Position numbers and translations under genes: made by a program. The notes below the pieces were generated by a model. It saw nothing but the letters and a program-made list of their open reading frames with translations, was not told the DNA's origin and ran no database searches. From the NCBI RefSeq assembly GCF_018130145.1, contig NZ_JAFCMB010000008.1, positions 124,001 through 188,000 on the forward strand: a DNA stretch of 64,000 nucleotides, in the 5' to 3' direction. Source of the DNA: Bradyrhizobium sp. AUGA SZCCT0176 (lineage in GTDB: Bacteria; Pseudomonadota; Alphaproteobacteria; Rhizobiales; Xanthobacteraceae). Shown one piece after another: positions 62,201 to 64,000 of the stretch; the stretch's first letter is position 1, and every line of letters begins with the position of its first letter.

Positions 62201-62852
62201 TCACCTGGCCATCCGGTGTGATTCGTACCGCGAGTTCGGCATCGACCAAATTGAGGCTCTCGGCGCGAAGCCGCCCCATCAACAACGCGGTGCCGGATAA
62301 TCTCACTTCGGCTTTCGGGGCGCTTGCGACAATCGCCTGGTCGCGATCCCTGACCACGATGTCGCGGATACGCACCGCGATTCGAATTTTGCCGGCGCGC
62401 TCGATTTGCGTGCCACCGACCTCGACCGTATTGCCGTGCCCGATATTTTCCTCGATCGCCGCCGCAAGCCAGGGCGTCGCCAGGTCGAGATTGATCGGCC
62501 CGGCGCCGAGCCGCCACCAAAGCCCGCCGAAACAGCTGGCAAAGATCACGGCCAGCACCGCAATTACGACCGTCAGGCGCTTGACCCAACGTTCGCCGGT
62601 GACCCATCGGTTCAGCGCCGAGACATTGTCGCTGAACCGGTGAAAACGGGAATTGGAACGGGACAACAACCGTCGTGCCCGGTGGCGCGCCGCCTCGTCC
62701 TGGTCGGGATCCCAGCCGGCCTCGTCATCCCATTGCGAGATATGAGCCTCAGCACGCGGATTCGACCCTTGGGGTCCGGAACCCTGGGGTCCAGAACCTT
62801 TGAGCCCAGAACCTTGGAGCCCAGGACTTTGGGGCGAACTATTCCTAGCCAT
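59208..62852 (-). CDS. Large AsmA-like membrane-anchored protein (DUF3971/YhdP-type)
   Basis: About 1214 residues. After a Gly/Ser/Pro/Gln-rich tract (15-nt tandem repeats) and a charged region comes one transmembrane helix (about 93-113, LTVVIAVLAVIFASCFGGLW), followed by more than 1000 periplasmic residues of repeating beta structure and a conserved C-terminal AsmA block (VSFSALRAEFTRQSGHLTIR, GNSVRMSGTFVPMYGLNNMF, YEVVGTPAAPVLRVNP). YhdP-type proteins are thought to move phospholipids to the outer membrane. The start at 62852 (MARNSSPQSPG) follows GAGAGG; the frame stays open to 63065 but that part has lower GC and no ribosome site. Confidence 0.88.
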   Translation of the reverse strand: MARNSSPQSPGLQGSGLKGSGPQGSGPQGSNPRAEAHISQWDDEAGWDPDQDEAARHRARRLLSRSNSRFHRFSDNVSALNRWVTGERWVKRLTVVIAVLAVIFASCFGGLWWRLGAGPINLDLATPWLAAAIEENIGHGNTVEVGGTQIERAGKIRIAVRIRDIVVRDRDQAIVASAPKAEVRLSGTALLMGRLRAESLNLVDAELAVRITPDGQVTVSAGDTAKPLATGVASKRDAGLAPTFPRPAPPPGTSAPETAQNGLLAGLDWLDSLSLTGLDGQNLNEIGLKNGNLVVDDQQRGNKWTFDNISMSLRRPSAGGVALSVGEEGARPWSLRAVIGPPTNGVRSVDLRADKVPTANILLAMRVKDLTYSANLPLSGELKGELGRDGLPTYFRGKLTAGAGHIIDSDTPDYPMAIDAAEMNVEWDSARRVLVAPFKIVSGANRVTLLGHLEPPNGTTTEWQAGLSGGTIVLAGNEGEQPLIFNRIAIGMRFDTERKRFLLTQADISNGEIGVAGTGSVDYSGEARLQLGFAGTPMSASALKRMWPVLIVPEVREWVIERIERGTLQRIEVGVNSPVRNLSRKGPPIPDDGLAVNITATGVTVRPVDDMPVVRDADLKARVTGRTATVNIGQGIADTPAGRKVTISDFTFEVPDMAPKPSPAKVKFRIDGTIPAAAEILASDRLSDVSATFVDPNASKGNVTATVMLGMPVKGVLTKADTTYSVTADLGGVSIDKLVMNQKLEANTLKVVANNNGYQVRGDVKINGQAASLDYRKPNEGDADIKLSATLDDASRARLGLDLGPAVSGAIPIKLIGKIGENDSRVGIEADLTALRLDNILPGWVKVPGRSGKATFSVVKKEQSTLFQDIVVDGGGVSIKGSLEVDANGELMTANFPTYSPSEGDKTSLKAERNADGVVKVTMRGDVFDGRGFLKSAISGKEADAKKTKNIDLDIDVKLGAVAGHNGEALRSVDAKMSRRNGVIKTFAMTGKVGRDSPVSADLRGRVQGQGRDLIILQTNDAGAFLRFTDTNSKVFGGQLSLAMEPPTVEPSAKEGLINIRDFSVKGVPELERAAAGGPAGVQNGVSFSALRAEFTRQSGHLTIRDGVVKGPTIGATIEGTLDYIGNSVRMSGTFVPMYGLNNMFGQIPVLGLFLGGGSNEGLIGVTYEVVGTPAAPVLRVNPISAMAPGVLRKIFEFNTGKQNNPIEFPPTNN
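62766..62840. repeat. 15-bp minisatellite in the AsmA-like gene
   Basis: Five imperfect tandem units of 15 bp (for example CCTTGGGGTCCGGAA), encoding Pro-Gln-Gly-Ser-Gly / Leu-Lys-Gly-Ser-Gly pentapeptides at the protein N-terminus. Confidence 0.8.
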
Positions 62853-63161
62853 TGCCTCTCGGTGCTGGCGCTGAGGTTGATCGTCGCCGCAGGCGCGCCC
62901 ATCGATCTGTATCGAGCGCTCCTGTGTCGGCATCGCTGCCAATCCTCGATTAATACTGTTACTCGTAGCCAGGCCCAAGGACTCAATCGCCGACTCAATC
63001 AAACGGACCTTCAACGAGCGGACGGGTGGTGCGTCGAATTCCTTGTAACCATACTCCGAGGTCATCAAACTTGCCCAGCGGCCGGAGCGAATCCGATAGG
63101 CCGGGACAAGACCCGCAATACCCTATTGGTTGATCCGCCGAAAGCGACGAAAGGAAGGCGT
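62853..63161. other. 309-bp region between the AsmA-like and peroxiredoxin genes
   Basis: The space between two divergent genes. It has lower GC than its surroundings (for example CGATTAATACTGTTACTCG near 62950) and should hold both promoters. The AsmA-like reading frame stays open through most of it, so an extended start at 63065 cannot be excluded. Confidence 0.5.
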
Positions 63162-63971
63162 ATGTCCAAGAAAACGCGCAAGAAATCCTCCAAGGGATCC
63201 GCAAAGACACCCGCAAAGACACCAGCCAGGTCACCCGCGAAGACACCTGCCAAGAAATCCGCCCACAAAACGATCCCGGCGAAGGCAGCCCGCAGTGGCT
63301 CGAAAGCTCCAGTCAAAACGCCCGCGGCCAAGGCCGGCAAGGTGGTCGCGAAGAAGTCCGGCACGGCAGCCAAGGGCGCCTTGACCAAAGAATCCCACAA
63401 GCCCGCATCGAAATCGTTAAAATCCAAGCCATCGACGGCACCGAAGCCTGATTTGACACCCATTCCCGAGGCCGCTGCGAAGCCGGACAGCAAACCAGGC
63501 TTGGTCTCGGGTCGGGTTGAAGGCGCCAAAGCGCCCAGCTTCCAGCTGCCCCGGGATGGTGGCGACAGCGTATCCTTGGCCGATTACGCCGGGCGGAAAC
63601 TGGTACTGTTCTTCTACCCCCGAGCCGATACTCCCGGCTGCACGAGGGAGGCAATCGATTTCACCCGCCTCAAGGACGCGTTCGCCGAAAGCGGAACGGC
63701 CGTCTTGGGCATCTCCGCCGACACCGTGAAGGCCCAGGAGTCCTTTCGCGACAAGCACCAGCTCTCGATTCCTCTGATTTCGGATGAAAAACACGAGATG
63801 CTGGAGGCCTATGGCGCCTGGGGCGAAAAATCCATGTATGGCAGGACCTTCCTCGGGATTCTTCGCACGACCGTTCTGATCGGCAAGGACGGCAAGATCG
63901 CCAAAATCTGGCGCAACGTGCGGGTCGATGGCCACGCCGACGAGGTATTGGCCACAGCGCAAGGATTATAG
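63162..63971 (+). CDS. bcp: BCP/PrxQ-type peroxiredoxin with histone-H1-like N-terminal tail
   Basis: A 269-residue protein. Residues 1-110 are Lys/Ala/Pro/Ser-rich with repeated K-T/S-P-A units (SAKTPAKTPARSPAKTPAKK), like histone H1 tails. Residues 115-269 are a PrxQ thiol peroxidase: FFYPRADTPGCTREAIDF with peroxidatic Cys160, then AVLGISADTVKAQESF and FLGILRTTVLIGKDG. The resolving Cys at +5 (position 165) is Ile, so a 1-Cys or intermolecular cycle is expected. AAGGAAG precedes the ATG. Location on the nucleoid is inferred from the tail. Confidence 0.92.
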   Translation: MSKKTRKKSSKGSAKTPAKTPARSPAKTPAKKSAHKTIPAKAARSGSKAPVKTPAAKAGKVVAKKSGTAAKGALTKESHKPASKSLKSKPSTAPKPDLTPIPEAAAKPDSKPGLVSGRVEGAKAPSFQLPRDGGDSVSLADYAGRKLVLFFYPRADTPGCTREAIDFTRLKDAFAESGTAVLGISADTVKAQESFRDKHQLSIPLISDEKHEMLEAYGAWGEKSMYGRTFLGILRTTVLIGKDGKIAKIWRNVRVDGHADEVLATAQGL

Positions 63972-64000
63972 TTTTCCAGGTTCCATTTCCCAAAAATTAA

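Overview
The window reads as chromosomal DNA of a high-GC alphaproteobacterium of the Bradyrhizobium/Rhodopseudomonas/Afipia group (Nitrobacteraceae). This is inferred from very high GC at third codon positions, a class I PHA synthase, Omp25/RopB-like outer-membrane barrels with the conserved C-terminal ending VVAKY, an alphaproteobacterial suf operon, the neighbourhood aminotransferase-hom-glpX, and several dispersed palindromic repeats of the kind common in Bradyrhizobium intergenic DNA. No rRNA, tRNA, CRISPR array, integrase or transposase was recognised.

Layout. 1-8.8 kb: truncated HD-GYP protein, small membrane protein, a 44-residue double-glycine-leader peptide gene, an unusual soluble chemoreceptor-like protein, haloacid dehalogenase, GNAT acetyltransferase, glpX, hom, an aminotransferase and a lipoprotein. 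9-19.3 kb: phaC and a MAPEG gene, then a minus-strand accessory block made of a caspase-like protease translationally coupled to an alpha/beta hydrolase, and an MFS transporter with a methyltransferase. Remnants of neighbouring gene tails (MAPEG at 14.2 kb, argC at 16.15 kb) lie beside these modules. Then come argC, paiB and an exported metallo-beta-lactamase-fold enzyme. 19.5-29.8 kb: DedA, parE, and an outer-membrane-barrel cluster of four genes encoding five barrels, built by at least three duplications, with an SDR gene and a small membrane protein between them; a FAD monooxygenase follows. 30-38.3 kb: a second, exported caspase-like protein, a membrane-bound winged-helix/TPR regulator, an AraC regulator, RhlE helicase, a GGDEF protein and a TfoX-domain protein. 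38.4-45.6 kb: iron-sulfur assembly operon, transcribed in the order nifS-like, sufB, orf67, sufC, sufD, sufS, sufT, sufA. 45.6-54.5 kb: acyltransferase/LytTR divergent pair, alpha/beta hydrolase, DUF1697, GST-SMR operon behind a triplicated palindromic operator, anmK, tyrS, MFS. 54.6-64 kb: histidine kinase, response regulator, Crp-type regulator, enolase-superfamily enzyme, a very long AsmA-like protein and a BCP peroxiredoxin with a histone-H1-like tail.

The best candidates for under-described biology are the caspase-hydrolase operon with its flanking gene-tail duplication, the orphan double-glycine peptide, the 67-residue membrane protein inside the suf operon, the double-barrel outer membrane protein, and the basic-tailed peroxiredoxin. 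All positions, identities and motif calls were read by eye; no database search or structure prediction was run.
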